Notes: generated from the letters alone by a model not told the origin. A stretch of 64,000 nt of DNA from Streptomyces sp. NBC_00358 (GCF_036099295.1 NZ_CP107976.1:2852001-2916000); one strand, 5' to 3'. Counted from the first letter of the stretch, positions 18,137 to 30,495 are shown. A program made the numbers and translations.

Positions 18137-18985
18137 TCAGAACAGGACACTCATGAAGGCGCCGACCTCCTGGAACCCGACGCGGCGGTACGTGGCCCGC
18201 GCGGCCGTGTTGAAGTCGTTGACGTAGAGGCTGACGACGGGGGCGACATCGGCGAGGGCGTAGCGGAGCACGGCCGCCATGCCGGGGGCCGCCACCCCCT
18301 GTCCGCGGTACTCGGGGGCCACCCACACGCCCTGGATCTGGCAGGCCTGGGCGGTCGCGGCGCCGATCTCGGCCTTGAAGACGACCTTGCCGTGCCGGTC
18401 CAGGCGGGCGAAGGAGCGGCCGGAACCGACGAGTTCGGCCACGCGGGCCTGGTAGAGCAGGCCGCCGTCACCGGCCATCGGCGAGACGCCGACCTCCTCG
18501 GTGAACATGGCGACGCACGCCGGCATGATCGTCTCCATCTCGTCCTTGCGGATGCGGCGGACGTACGGATCCGGGGGGATGTCTGCGGGCAGCCGGTCGG
18601 TGACCATCAGCGGCTGGTTGGCGCGGACCTCGCGGGCCGGGCCCCAGCTCGGTTCGAGCAGCCGCCACAGCTGGGTGGTGGGTTCGGCGGGCCCGACGAT
18701 CGAGGAGCAGCGGCGGCCGCCCCTGCGGGCCCGGTCGGCGAAGCCGCGCACGGCGCGCTGGGTGGCGCAGATCGGGACGAGGTTGGCGCCCGCGTAGCAG
18801 AGGGACTGGAGCATGCCGTCCTCGTACCAGCCCCACATCTCGCCGCCGAGCCGCCATGGGTCGAGCCCGGCGACCTGCACACGGGAAGCGACGAAAGCGT
18901 TCGCCACCGGCTCGCGGCCGAGGACGGCGAGCGCGGCGTCCAGGTCACTCGGTTCGAGGACCCTGGTGGTGGTCTGGGTCAACAC
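18137..18985 (-). CDS. DUF4081-GNAT acetyltransferase
   Basis: A 282-residue protein with an N-terminal DUF4081 domain (about 1-150, with the ANAFVASRVQVAGLDPWRLGGEMWGW segment) and a C-terminal GNAT domain (about 165-282). The acetyl-CoA motif is QIQGVWVAPEYRGQGVAAPGMAAVL. I chose GTG at 18985 (MLTQTTTRVLEPSDL) because it is the conserved family start; the open frame extends to 19063, but that part has no similarity. The substrate is unknown. The adjacent 0.8-kb repeat array lies directly upstream and would be its 5' region. Confidence 0.85.
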   Translation of the reverse strand: MLTQTTTRVLEPSDLDAALAVLGREPVANAFVASRVQVAGLDPWRLGGEMWGWYEDGMLQSLCYAGANLVPICATQRAVRGFADRARRGGRRCSSIVGPAEPTTQLWRLLEPSWGPAREVRANQPLMVTDRLPADIPPDPYVRRIRKDEMETIMPACVAMFTEEVGVSPMAGDGGLLYQARVAELVGSGRSFARLDRHGKVVFKAEIGAATAQACQIQGVWVAPEYRGQGVAAPGMAAVLRYALADVAPVVSLYVNDFNTAARATYRRVGFQEVGAFMSVLF

Positions 18986-19149
18986 GTACGGGGGCCTCAC
19001 CCTGGGGTCTGCTGATTTCCGCACTGTACCTGGCGAGGTTGTGCCTCGCCCGCCCTCTTGCACGGGCTGACCGGCCGGGGGCCGGTGGCCACGGGCCCGG
19101 CGGACCCTGACGTGCGGCGGTGCGGGGCCGCTCGCACGGTCCCCCGCAC

Positions 19150-19826
19150 TCCCGGAAACCTCTGTCCCGGCCGGGGCTCACGGGAACCCGGGCCGCTTCC
19201 CCCCGGGCTTCCCCGGAAGCCGGCTCCGGCTCCGGGGTCCCGGGAAACGCCGACCGGCCCCGGGCTGCCGAGTACCCAGCCGGGTCCGGAGCCCACGAGG
19301 AACCCCGCCCGGTCCGGGTCTTGCCGAGCACCACGGCCGTTTCCGGGATTCACCAGGCGCATGGGCTGATCCCAAGAGCCGCCGGGCGGTCCCTGCCTCG
19401 CCGAAGACGTGAACCGGGGCCGGATTCCATGAGAAACCTCGGCCGGTCCGGAGCACGCTGAGCACCTCGGCCGTTTCCGGGGTCAGCGAGCACCTGGGCT
19501 GTTCCCAGAATCACCGGGCACCTCGGCTGTTTCCGGATTCACCGGGAGCCGCAGGCGGTCCCTGCTCGCCGGGCACCTGAACCGGGTCCGGAGTCCACGA
19601 GAACCTCGCCGGTCCGGGGTCCGTCACGAACGCCGGCCGGGTACCCGGCCGGCAGGGCACTCGGGCTCGGTCCGGAAGCCCTGAGGAGCCTCCGCCGGGC
19701 CCGAGTCCGCCACGGACTCCGGCCCAGGTCCCAGGCTCGTCAGGCACCCAGCCGGGTCACGGGGGCGGCAGGAACCCCGGGCGGGCCCAGGTTCGCCGGG
19801 AACCTCGGGCCGTCCGGGGCGATGTG
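19150..19826. repeat. Degenerate tandem array of ~24 units, 27-31 bp each
   Basis: The 855-bp gap between the DUF4081-GNAT gene and ispG is filled by diverged head-to-tail units. Typical units begin near 19323, 19460, 19487, 19514, 19568 and 19797 and follow the pattern CCGRGCACCTCGG followed by CCGTTTCCGGRRTCA. Unit length varies (27-31 bp) and is not a multiple of three. No frame keeps a repeat phase, so it is not coding. It has no constant repeats separated by unique spacers, so it is not CRISPR. I see no open reading frame with sensible composition. Confidence 0.8.
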
Positions 19827-19839
19827 CGTGGGGCCGGTG

Positions 19840-20997
19840 TCAGCCGGCGACGGACACGGACGGCTCGCCGGAGGCGATGCCCTCGGCCTCCATCTGCTCG
19901 GCGAGCTTCATCGCCTCCTCGATCAGGGTCTCCACGATCTTCGACTCGGGGACGGTCTTGATGACCTCGCCCTTGACGAAGATCTGGCCCTTGCCGTTGC
20001 CGGAGGCGACACCGAGGTCGGCCTCGCGGGCCTCGCCCGGACCGTTCACGACGCAGCCCATGACGGCGACGCGCAGCGGGACCTCCATGCCGGTGAGGCC
20101 GGCGGTGACTTCCTCGGCCAGCTTGTAGACGTCGACCTGGGCGCGGCCGCAGGACGGGCAGGAGACGATCTCCAGGCCGCGCTGCTTGAGGTTCAGCGAC
20201 TCCAGGATCTGCAGACCGACCTTGACCTCCTCCACCGGCGGGGCCGACAGGGAGACGCGGATGGTGTCGCCGATGCCCTCGGAGAGCAGGGCGCCGAACG
20301 CGACCGCGGACTTGATGGTGCCCTGGAAGGCGGGGCCGGCCTCGGTCACGCCGAGGTGCAGCGGGTAGTCGCAGGCGGCGGAGAGCTGGCGGTAGGCGTT
20401 GACCATGACGACCGGGTCGTTGTGCTTGACCGAGATCTTGATGTCCCGGAAGTCGTGCTCCTCGAAGAGGGAGGCCTCCCAGAGCGCGGACTCGACCAGC
20501 GCCTCGGGCGTCGCCTTGCCGTACTTCTGGAGCAGGCGCCTGTCGAGCGAGCCCGCGTTGACGCCGATCCGGATCGGGGTGCCGGTGTCCTTCGCGGCCC
20601 GCGCGATCTCCTTGACCTGGTCGTCGAACTGCTTGATGTTGCCAGGGTTGACGCGGACGGCGGCACAGCCGGCGTTGATCGCGGCGAAGACGTACTTCGG
20701 CTGGAAGTGGATGTCCGCGATCACCGGGATCTGGGACTTGCGGGCGATCGTGGCGAGCGCGTCGGCGTCGTCCTGGGTGGGACAGGCGACGCGCACGATC
20801 TGGCAGCCGGAGGCGGTCAGCTCGGCGATCTGCTGAAGCGTGGCGCCGACGTCCGACGTACGCGTGGTCGTCATCGACTGCACCGAGACGGGTGCGTCTC
20901 CACCCACGGCCACGGTCCCGACCTGGATCTGCCGGGTCTTGCGGCGCTCGGCCAGCTTGGTCGGAACGGACGGCATGCCGAGAGAAATCGCAGTCAT
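19840..20997 (-). CDS. ispG: 4-hydroxy-3-methylbut-2-en-1-yl diphosphate synthase
   Basis: IspG (GcpE) is the [4Fe-4S] enzyme of the MEP isoprenoid pathway that reductively opens the cyclic diphosphate. The 385-residue product has the TIM-barrel part ([27 protein letters not shown]) and the C-terminal cluster-binding cysteines in [14 protein letters not shown] and [11 protein letters not shown] chose ATG 20997 ([27 protein letters not shown]); the frame is open to 21132, but that stretch enters the upstream terminator. dxr, an earlier step of the same pathway, lies two genes upstream; rseP is between them. Confidence 0.97.
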   Translation of the reverse strand: MTAISLGMPSVPTKLAERRKTRQIQVGTVAVGGDAPVSVQSMTTTRTSDVGATLQQIAELTASGCQIVRVACPTQDDADALATIARKSQIPVIADIHFQPKYVFAAINAGCAAVRVNPGNIKQFDDQVKEIARAAKDTGTPIRIGVNAGSLDRRLLQKYGKATPEALVESALWEASLFEEHDFRDIKISVKHNDPVVMVNAYRQLSAACDYPLHLGVTEAGPAFQGTIKSAVAFGALLSEGIGDTIRVSLSAPPVEEVKVGLQILESLNLKQRGLEIVSCPSCGRAQVDVYKLAEEVTAGLTGMEVPLRVAVMGCVVNGPGEAREADLGVASGNGKGQIFVKGEVIKTVPESKIVETLIEEAMKLAEQMEAEGIASGEPSVSVAG

Positions 20998-21117
20998 CTG
21001 CTGTGCAACCCCAAGTTGTGGATCAAGGTCCCGGAATCGTGGGCTCCAGGCTTCGAGATTACGGTACGGGCGCGCCACCGAGCACATCACGCCCCCGCCC
21101 CTAAACCCACTCAATGG

Positions 21118-21152
21118 AAGGCGGCCGGACACCCAGGGTGTCCGGCCGCCTT
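21118..21152 (-). terminator. Terminator after rseP
   Basis: A 15-bp perfect stem (21118-21132 with 21138-21152, AAGGCGGCCGGACAC and its complement) with a 5-base loop lies 13 bases after the rseP stop and before ispG. It separates dxr-rseP from ispG, so ispG should have its own promoter within 20998-21117. Confidence 0.85.
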
Positions 21153-21165
21153 CAACGCAGGCTCA

Positions 21166-22470
21166 CTAGGAGATTTTGACCGGGTTGACGACATCCGCCA
21201 CGAGCACCAGCAAGGTGAAGCAGACGAAGATCCCCGCCACCACGTAGGCGACCGGCATCAGCTTCGCCACGTCGAAGGGGCCCGGGTCGGGCCGCTTCAG
21301 GACCTTGGCCGTGTTGCGGCGCAGGGCCTCCCACAGCGCGCCCGCGATGTGCCCGCCGTCGAGCGGGAGCAGCGGGAGCATGTTGAACAGGAACAGGGAG
21401 AGGTTGAACCCGGCGACCAGCAGCAGCATCATCGCGACCTGCTGGGACGCGGGGATGTCCAGGGTGAAGACATCGCCGCCGATGCGGGCCGCGCCGACCA
21501 CGCCCATCGGGGAGTCGGCCTTGCGGGGGCCGTCGCCGAAGGCCGCGTTCCACAGGTCGGGGACCTTGCCGGGCAGCGAGACCAGGGACTCGACGCCGTT
21601 CTGCATCATGTCGCCCATGCGGTTCACGGACTCGCCGAAGGACTGCTCGACGATGCCGGAGGCGGGCGTGAAGCCGAGGAAGCCGGCGTACACGTACTTG
21701 CCCTCGACGTAGCCGCCGTTGCCGTCGGTCTTGCTCACCTGGTTCTTGATCAGGTGAGCCTTCAGCGGGAGCTGCTGCCCCTTGCGCTCGACGGTGATCG
21801 TGACGTCCTTGCCGGGGTTGGCCCGGATGGCGTACTGCAGGGCCGACCAGTCGTCGACGGGCTTGCCGTTGAACGCGACGATCTTGTCGCCGCCCTTGAG
21901 GCCGGCGGCCTTGGCGGGCGCCGCCTGGTCGTTCGCCGCGCACTTGGTGCGGTTCTCGCTCTGCTGGATGACGCAGTCCGAGACCTTGCCGACCGTGGTG
22001 GTCTGGGTCTGGACGCCGAACGTCATCATCACGCCGAGGAAGATCGCGACGGCCAGGATCAGGTTCATGAAGGGACCGGCGAACATCACGATCACGCGCT
22101 TCCACGGCTTGCGCGTGTAGAAGAGGCGGGTCTCGTCGCCGGGCTGCAGTTCCTCGAAGGCCGCCGACCGGGCGTCCTCGATCATGCCCCGGAAGGGGGA
22201 GGTCGCGCGGGCCTCGATGCGGCCGTCCGGGCCGGGCGGGAACATGCCGATCATGCGGATGTAGCCGCCGAGCGGGACGGCCTTGATGCCGTACTCGGTG
22301 TCACCCTTCTTGCGCGACCAGATGGTCGGGCCGAAGCCGACCATGTACTGCGGCACCCGGATGCCGAAGAGCTTGGCCGTCGACAGATGTCCCAGCTCGT
22401 GCCACGCGATCGAGATCAGCAGCCCGAGCACGAAGACGACTATGCCGAGGATCATCATCAGGGTCGTCAT
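21166..22470 (-). CDS. rseP: Site-2 membrane metalloprotease (RseP/M50)
   Basis: A 434-residue membrane zinc protease that cleaves within the membrane, in other bacteria releasing anti-sigma factors. The zinc motif HELGH lies in the first transmembrane helix (about residues 23-27). A PDZ domain is in the middle (about 150-270, [17 protein letters not shown]). The third zinc ligand motif [12 protein letters not shown] is near residue 365, and further helices close the protein. It overlaps dxr by four bases and is therefore translationally coupled to it. The partner anti-sigma factor is not in this window. Confidence 0.94.
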   Translation of the reverse strand: MTTLMMILGIVVFVLGLLISIAWHELGHLSTAKLFGIRVPQYMVGFGPTIWSRKKGDTEYGIKAVPLGGYIRMIGMFPPGPDGRIEARATSPFRGMIEDARSAAFEELQPGDETRLFYTRKPWKRVIVMFAGPFMNLILAVAIFLGVMMTFGVQTQTTTVGKVSDCVIQQSENRTKCAANDQAAPAKAAGLKGGDKIVAFNGKPVDDWSALQYAIRANPGKDVTITVERKGQQLPLKAHLIKNQVSKTDGNGGYVEGKYVYAGFLGFTPASGIVEQSFGESVNRMGDMMQNGVESLVSLPGKVPDLWNAAFGDGPRKADSPMGVVGAARIGGDVFTLDIPASQQVAMMLLLVAGFNLSLFLFNMLPLLPLDGGHIAGALWEALRRNTAKVLKRPDPGPFDVAKLMPVAYVVAGIFVCFTLLVLVADVVNPVKIS

Positions 22471-23723
22471 GCACGAGCCTCCGCGGTTGTCGTCTGTGCC
22501 GTCAGTTCACGGGCCCGGGCGCGCGCCCAGGTCTCCGCTTCGAGGACGTCCACGAGGGTCAGGGAAGTTCCCGTACGCGGTGTGCCGTGTTCCTCGACGA
22601 CCCGGGTGACGGTCTCCATGATCCCGTTGAACGGCAGTATGCCGTTCAGGAACGCGTCCACGCACTCCTCGTTGGCGGCATTGAACACCGCCGGGGCCGT
22701 ACCCGCGAGCCGCCCCACGTGCCGGGCGAGTCCGACGGCCGGGAAGGCGTCGTTGTCGAGCGGGAAGAACTCCCAGCTCGACGCCTTCGTCCAGTCGAAG
22801 GCGGGCGCCGCGTCCGGGACGCGTTCGGGCCAGCCGATGCCGATGGCGATCGGCCCCCGCATGTCGGGGGGCGTCGCCTGCGCGATCGTCGAGCCGTCCG
22901 TGAATTCCACCATCGAGTGGACATACGACTGCGGGTGCACGACCACCTCAATCCGATCGAAGGGAATGTCGTAGAGGAGGTGCGCCTCGATGACTTCCAG
23001 TCCCTTGTTGACCAAGGTCGCGGAGTTGACCGTGATGACCGGGCCCATGGCCCAGGTGGGGTGCGCGAGGGCGTCGGCCGGCGCCACGTCCGCCAGTTCG
23101 GCCTTCGTACGGCCCCGGAACGGGCCCCCGGAGGCGGTCACGACGAGTTTGCGCACCTCCGCGCGGGTGCCCGAGGCCAGCGCCTGGAACAGGGCCGCGT
23201 GCTCGGAGTCGACCGGGATGATCTGGCCGGGCTTGGCCAGCGCCTTCACCAGCGGCCCGCCGACGATGAGCGACTCCTTGTTGGCGAGCGCGAGGGTGCG
23301 GCCCGCCTCCAGGGCGGCGAGGGTGGGCGCGAGGCCGATGGAACCCGTGATGCCGTTGAGGACGGTGTGGCAGTCGGAGGCGGCGACCTGGGTGGCCGCG
23401 TCGGGTCCGGCCAGGATGTCGGGAAGGGTCTCACCGGGGGCGTAATGGGCCGCGAGGGCCTCCCTGAGCGCCGGGACGGCGTCCTCGCGCGCCACGGCGA
23501 CGGTCCGTACCCGCAGCTTGTGGGCCTGCTCGGCGAGCAGGGCGACCCGGCCGCCGGCGGCGGACAGCGCGGTGACCCGGAACCGGTCGGGGTTGCGCAG
23601 CACGAGGTCGATGGCCTGGGTGCCGATCGAGCCGGTGGATCCGAGGATCACGACATCCCGGACTCCGTCCACGGGGTCGAAGACGAGATGCGGATCGGCG
23701 AGGGGGGCTGGACTGTCGCTCAT
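22467..23723 (-). CDS. dxr: 1-deoxy-D-xylulose 5-phosphate reductoisomerase
   Basis: DXR makes 2-C-methyl-D-erythritol 4-phosphate from DXP with NADPH, the committed MEP-pathway step. The 418-residue product has the NADPH motif [16 protein letters not shown] (about 26-41) and the conserved segments [34 protein letters not shown] and [27 protein letters not shown]. The C-terminal helices end [15 protein letters not shown]. The start is [20 protein letters not shown]. It forms a two-gene unit with rseP. Confidence 0.97.
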   Translation of the reverse strand: MSDSPAPLADPHLVFDPVDGVRDVVILGSTGSIGTQAIDLVLRNPDRFRVTALSAAGGRVALLAEQAHKLRVRTVAVAREDAVPALREALAAHYAPGETLPDILAGPDAATQVAASDCHTVLNGITGSIGLAPTLAALEAGRTLALANKESLIVGGPLVKALAKPGQIIPVDSEHAALFQALASGTRAEVRKLVVTASGGPFRGRTKAELADVAPADALAHPTWAMGPVITVNSATLVNKGLEVIEAHLLYDIPFDRIEVVVHPQSYVHSMVEFTDGSTIAQATPPDMRGPIAIGIGWPERVPDAAPAFDWTKASSWEFFPLDNDAFPAVGLARHVGRLAGTAPAVFNAANEECVDAFLNGILPFNGIMETVTRVVEEHGTPRTGTSLTLVDVLEAETWARARARELTAQTTTAEARA

Positions 23724-23877
23724 CCCCCCATTGTGGCCGCATCGCGTGCGCCGGAGGACAGGGCGTCCCTCATTCCCGCCGCCGCTCCCCCGGTTCCCGG
23801 TGCCCGGGCGGGTTCCGAGGCCGCCGCGAGGGGGAGCGGCCGGTGCGGGCGTCGGCGGGCGGGTGTCCGGCCGCGGG

Positions 23878-23899
23878 GGTTCCCGCGCGGCCGGGAACC
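23878..23899 (-). terminator. Short terminator after the secA gene
   Basis: An 8-bp stem GGTTCCCG/CGGGAACC (23878-23885 with 23892-23899) and 6-base loop lies 25 bases after the SecA stop codon. Confidence 0.55.
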
Positions 23900-23924
23900 G
23901 TACTGAACCGCAGGTCAGCGGCCC

Positions 23925-26687
<2,763 letters not shown>

Positions 26688-26707
26688 GGGAATTCCCTCG
26701 CAAGTCC

Positions 26708-26773
26708 CCGTTCGCCGTTCCGTTCATTGTTGACGCACAGCCTCGGTGCGGCAAGCAGCGGAACGGCGGACGG
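26708..26773 (-). promoter_or_regulatory. Promoter of the secA gene bracketed by a 15-bp inverted repeat
   Basis: On the minus strand TTGCCG (26749-26754) and AACAAT (26726-26731) are separated by 17 bases, a good sigma70-type match. Just outside lie the arms CCGTTCGCCGTTCCG (26708-26722) and CGGAACGGCGGACGG (26759-26773), complementary at 14 of 15 positions. The arrangement could be an operator that loops or a cruciform; the right arm is near the predicted transcript start. Confidence 0.6.
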
Positions 26774-26842
26774 GACCTCTGCGCATCACTGTGTGCTACT
26801 GGGTGTCACGGGGAATTCCTGATCGGCGCCGGGGAAGGCGAA

Positions 26843-28774
26843 TCAGCGAATGGGCCGGTGGACGTTTTCCCGGGTGCTCGCGCCCGGTGTGGCGTCGGCG
26901 ATCCAGGGGCCTTCGCCCGACGGGTCGAGAACGCCTTCCTCCAGCCAGGTGTAGGTGCCCGACAGGACGCCCTTGACGACCTTGCGGTCGAGGTCGTCGG
27001 TGTTGGTCCACAGCCGTCCGAAGAGTTCCTCGACGCGGATGCGGGACTGCCGGCAGAAGGCGTCCGCGAGCTGGTAGGCCTCGCGGCCGTGCTCGCCGGT
27101 GGTGCGCAGGAGTTCGGCCCGTACACAGGCCGCGCTCATCGCGAAGAGCTCGGCGCCGATGTCGACGATCCGGCCCAGGAAGCCCTGCTTGGTCTCCATC
27201 CGGCCCTGCCAGCGCGACATCGCGTAGAAGGTGGACCGGGCGAGCTTGCGGGCGCTGCGCTCGACGTAGCGCAGATGCGGGGAGAGGTCCACGTCATGGC
27301 GGAACTCGTGGTACGAGCGCGGGAGTTGACCGGCACCCGCGACCAGTTTCGGCAGCCACCTGGCGTAGAAGAGCCCGGCGTTCGCGCCTGCCTTCGCCTT
27401 GTCCGAGAGGGCCTTGTCGGGGTCGATGAGGTCACCGGCCACCTTGAGGTGGGCGTCGACGGCCTCCCGGGCGATCAGCAGGTGCATGATCTCCGTGGAG
27501 CCCTCGAAGATGCGGTTGATGCGCAGGTCGCGCAGGACCTGCTCGGCGGGGACGGCGCGCTCGCCGCGGGCCGCCAGTGACGCGGCCGTCTCGAAGCCGC
27601 GGCCGCCGCGGATCTGGACCAGTTCGTCGGCCATCAGGCAGGCCATCTCGGAGCCGTACAGCTTGGCGAGGGCCGCTTCGATGCGGATGTCGTTGCGGTT
27701 CTCGTCGGCCATCTGCGACGACAGGTCGAGAACGGCTTCGAGCGCGAAGGTGGTGGCCGCGATGAAGGAGATCTTGGAGCCGACGGCCTCGTGGAGGGCG
27801 ACCGGCTTGCCCCACTGCTCGCGCACCGCCGACCACTCACGGGCGATCTTCAGGCACCACTTGCCCGCGCCGACGCACATGGCGGGCAACGAGAGGCGGC
27901 CGGTGTTGAGGGTGGTGAGGGCGATCTTCAGGCCCGCCCCCTCGGGGCCGATGCGGTTGGCGGCCGGCACCCGTACCCGGTGGAGGCGGGTGACGCCGTT
28001 CTCCAGGCCGCGCAGGCCCATGAAGGCGTTGCGGTTCTCGACGGTGACGCCCTCCGAGGCGGCTTCCACCACGAAGGCCGTGATGCCGCCCTTGTGGCCC
28101 TCGGACTTCGGGACGCGGGCCATGACGACGAGGAGATCCGCGACGACGCCGTTGGTCGTCCACAGCTTCACCCCGTCGAGGATGTAGTCGTCGCCCTCGG
28201 GTACGGCGGTCGTGGCGAGCCGCGCCGGGTCGGAGCCCACGTCCGGCTCGGTGAGCAGGAACGCGGAGATGTCGGTGCGGGCGCAGCGCGGCAGGAAGGT
28301 GTCCCGCTGCTCCTGGGTGCCGAAGAGTTTCAGCGGCTGCGGTACGCCGATCGACTGATGGGCGGAGAGCAGCGCGCCGAGCGCCGGGTTCATGGAGCCG
28401 ACCAGGGCGAGGGCCTTGTTGTAGTACACCTGGGTGAGACCGAGACCGCCGTACTTGGTGTCGATCTTCATACCGAGGGCACCGATCTCCTTGAGCCCGG
28501 TGATGGTCTCGTCCGGGATGCGCGCCTCGCGCTCGATCCGGGCGGAGTCGATCTTCGTCTCGCAGAAGTCGCGCAGTTTGGCCAGGAACTCCTCGCCGCG
28601 CTGGGTGTCCTCGTCCGCGGGGAGCGGGTGGGGGTGGATCAGGTCGAGCCGGAAGCGGCCGAGGAAGAGTTCCTTGGCGAAGCTGGGCTTGCGCCAGTCC
28701 TGTTCGCGCGCGGCCTCGGCGACCTGTCGGGCCTCACGTTCGGTGACTGTGGGCTTCTGGGGTGTTGCGGACAT
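26843..28774 (-). CDS. Acyl-CoA dehydrogenase (FadE-like)
   Basis: A 643-residue flavoprotein of the acyl-CoA dehydrogenase family, catalysing alpha,beta-dehydrogenation of fatty acyl-CoA. The N-terminal helical domain is followed by the beta domain (SAFLLTEPDVGSDPARL, KLWTTNGVVADLLVVMAR) and a C-terminal helical domain with IRGGRGFETA and RDLRINRIFEGSTEIMHLLIARE. An extra ~190-residue C-terminal extension is typical of the long FadE subgroup. I prefer ATG 28774 because GAGGTG lies six bases upstream; a GTG three codons earlier overlaps that Shine-Dalgarno. It stands alone and diverges from the LacI regulator. Confidence 0.93.
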   Translation of the reverse strand: MSATPQKPTVTEREARQVAEAAREQDWRKPSFAKELFLGRFRLDLIHPHPLPADEDTQRGEEFLAKLRDFCETKIDSARIEREARIPDETITGLKEIGALGMKIDTKYGGLGLTQVYYNKALALVGSMNPALGALLSAHQSIGVPQPLKLFGTQEQRDTFLPRCARTDISAFLLTEPDVGSDPARLATTAVPEGDDYILDGVKLWTTNGVVADLLVVMARVPKSEGHKGGITAFVVEAASEGVTVENRNAFMGLRGLENGVTRLHRVRVPAANRIGPEGAGLKIALTTLNTGRLSLPAMCVGAGKWCLKIAREWSAVREQWGKPVALHEAVGSKISFIAATTFALEAVLDLSSQMADENRNDIRIEAALAKLYGSEMACLMADELVQIRGGRGFETAASLAARGERAVPAEQVLRDLRINRIFEGSTEIMHLLIAREAVDAHLKVAGDLIDPDKALSDKAKAGANAGLFYARWLPKLVAGAGQLPRSYHEFRHDVDLSPHLRYVERSARKLARSTFYAMSRWQGRMETKQGFLGRIVDIGAELFAMSAACVRAELLRTTGEHGREAYQLADAFCRQSRIRVEELFGRLWTNTDDLDRKVVKGVLSGTYTWLEEGVLDPSGEGPWIADATPGASTRENVHRPIR

Positions 28775-28810
28775 GAGGCTCACCTCGCCGCGAATAGGGA
28801 TCTTGGGGCT

Positions 28811-28824
28811 GTTCGTTACCGAAC
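28811..28824. promoter_or_regulatory. Small palindrome upstream of the acyl-CoA dehydrogenase
   Basis: GTTCG-TTAC-CGAAC lies 37 bases upstream of the dehydrogenase start, next to an AT-richer stretch (TAAATACGAT on the minus strand) that could be a -10 region. It could be a TetR/FadR-type operator; the assignment is speculative. Confidence 0.35.
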
Positions 28825-29077
28825 GGTTCTACTCGATCGTATTTACCGGATTCCCGGTGACCCCACCAGTCCTCGCGCAACGTTCGGCCCCATGGGCGCC
28901 CCCTCGGGACCCCGGCCGGCACCGCTCCTCCTCCGGGTCCCGCCCCCTGGGAGAGGCCCGGTCGGCGGTGTTGCGCCGAGACCCCCATCCGGGGGACGGT
29001 CTGGGTACGCCGGACATACGCCGGACAGGGGGCCTGCTCACCGCTCGCCGGGGCACCGAACCGCGGCCAGGAATTTC

Positions 29078-29099
29078 GTTGTCGAAGCGCTTCGACAAC
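29078..29099. promoter_or_regulatory. LacI-type operator O1 (22-bp perfect palindrome)
   Basis: The two 11-base halves GTTGTCGAAGC and GCTTCGACAAC form a perfect palindrome with the GC-centred core TCGAAGCGCTTCGA typical of LacI/CcpA-class sites. It lies 105 bases upstream of the regulator start, and the same 14-base core recurs at 41654-41667 and 41834-41847. Confidence 0.85.
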
Positions 29100-29170
29100 C
29101 TATGGACACGCTTCCTCCACCGGGCTAATGTCGAGCCACCCTCACTCGCCCCTATCCGTACCGCGCGCAC

Positions 29171-29188
29171 TGTCGAAGCGCTTCACAA
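29171..29188. promoter_or_regulatory. LacI-type operator O2
   Basis: TGTCGAAGCGCTTCACAA contains the palindromic core GAAGCGCTTC (29174-29183), 20 bases upstream of the regulator start codon. Two sites 85 bp apart (centre to centre 90) suggest autoregulation. Confidence 0.75.
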
Positions 29189-29203
29189 AGCTTGGAGAGC
29201 TGG

Positions 29204-30217
29204 ATGGTCACCCTCGCCGAGGTCGCCCAGCACGCCGGAGTCTCCGCGAGCACGGTGAGCTATGTCCTCAGCGGCAAGCGGTCCATCTCCGCGGGCACCC
29301 GGCAGCGGGTCGAACAGAGCATCCAGGAGCTCGGCTACCACCCGAACGCGGGCGCCCGCGCCCTGGCGAGCAGCCGGTCCAACATCATCGCGCTGATGGT
29401 CCCGCTCCGCACCGACATGTACGTACCCGTGATGATGGAGATCGCCATCGCGGTGGCCACGAACGCCCGGACGCACGGCTACGACGTCCTGCTGCTCACC
29501 GGCGAGGAGGGGCCCGACGCGGTGCGCCGGGTCACCGGCAGCGGGCTGGCCGACGCGATGATCCTGATGGACGTCGAACTCGACGACGAGCGGCTGCCGT
29601 TGCTGCGCGAGACGGACCAGCCGTCCGTGCTGATCGGCCTGCCCGCCGACACCACGGGCCTGACCTGCGTCGACCTCGACTTCGGGGCGACGGGCGCGCT
29701 GTGCGCCGAGCATCTGGCACTGCTCGGCCACCGTGACATCGCTGTCATCGGCGAGGCGCCCGCCGTCTACGAGCGTCACACCGGTTTCGCCGAGCGCACG
29801 CTCGACGGACTGCGCTCCCGCTCCAGGGAACTGGGGCTGCGTGTGCTGCACCGCCCGTGCGAGGGCGGCTACGACGCGATGGCCCTCACCCTCGCCCGCA
29901 TCCTCGACGAACGCCCCGGGACCACGGGCTTCGTCGTGCAGAACGAGTCGGCGGTCGAACCGCTGCTGGCGCTGCTGCGCGGCAAGGGCCGTGCCGTGCC
30001 CGAGGACGTGTCGGTGATCGCGATCTGCCCGGACCAGGTCGCCACCCAGGCCTCGGTGCGGCTGACCTCGGTCGCCATCCCCGCGCAGGACATGGGCCGG
30101 CACGCCGTCGAGCACCTGATCGCCAAGCTCGAAGGCCACGGCAAGGACGAAGTCGTACTGATCGCTCCGGAGTTGACGGTACGGGCGAGCACGGGTCCGG
30201 CGCCGACCGCTCCCTGA
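29204..30217 (+). CDS. LacI-family transcriptional regulator of the sugar locus
   Basis: A 337-residue LacI/GalR repressor. The N-terminal helix-turn-helix and hinge read MVTLAEVAQHAGVSASTVSYVLSGKRSISAGTRQRV and NAGARALASSRS, followed by a periplasmic-binding-like effector domain with the final AIPAQDMGRHAVEHLI dimer segment. I chose ATG 29204 because it begins the canonical TLAEVA HTH and has GGAGAG upstream; an ATG 12 bases earlier is less likely. Four sites with the same GAAGCGCTTC core lie upstream of itself, the ABC operon and the GH3 gene, so it very likely controls all three. The GH31 gene follows on the same strand. The inducer is unknown; a xyloglucan fragment such as isoprimeverose is a guess. 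Confidence 0.93.
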   Translation: MVTLAEVAQHAGVSASTVSYVLSGKRSISAGTRQRVEQSIQELGYHPNAGARALASSRSNIIALMVPLRTDMYVPVMMEIAIAVATNARTHGYDVLLLTGEEGPDAVRRVTGSGLADAMILMDVELDDERLPLLRETDQPSVLIGLPADTTGLTCVDLDFGATGALCAEHLALLGHRDIAVIGEAPAVYERHTGFAERTLDGLRSRSRELGLRVLHRPCEGGYDAMALTLARILDERPGTTGFVVQNESAVEPLLALLRGKGRAVPEDVSVIAICPDQVATQASVRLTSVAIPAQDMGRHAVEHLIAKLEGHGKDEVVLIAPELTVRASTGPAPTAP

Positions 30218-30495
30218 CCCGGCCCGGACCGGGCCCCTCCAGGCCACCCCTCCCGGCTCCCTCCCCTGCTCCCTTCCCGGGCTCCCTCACAGGAACCTCG
30301 CGCCCCCGCGGGGCACCCCGCTGTCCGCACCCCTCCCGCGCCCCCTCTCCGCACCCCCGCTCGCGTTCCCTGCCCGCACCCCCGCCTGCGCTGCCCGCCC
30401 GCGCCCCGACCCGCACCGCCGGCCGCACCCGCACCGCCGGTGCGCACGCCTTGCCTGCACTCCTTCATGTCTGCACTCCTTCAGGAGCACTCAAC
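30218..30495. other. C-rich spacer between the LacI and GH31 genes
   Basis: No gene is seen. The plus strand is strongly C-rich and G-poor with repeated CCGCACCC blocks (about 30320-30440), so the other strand is G-run-rich. A perfect 13-bp direct repeat CTGCACTCCTTCA (30455-30467 and 30471-30483) abuts the GH31 Shine-Dalgarno AGGAG (30483-30487). Either copy could pair with it. Confidence 0.6.

Noticed and set aside
19058..19747. Small open frames (70-130 codons) on both strands in the repeat array
   Set aside because: Units are not multiples of three, frames change from unit to unit and products are Pro/Gly/Arg-rich; no start with a Shine-Dalgarno.
19150..19826. CRISPR array
   Set aside because: Units are diverged along their whole length and directly adjacent; no constant repeat separated by unique spacers, and no cas genes.
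19822..22974. Plus-strand open frame of 1050 codons across ispG, rseP and part of dxr
   Set aside because: It runs antisense through three well-identified genes and their intergenic terminator; no family similarity.
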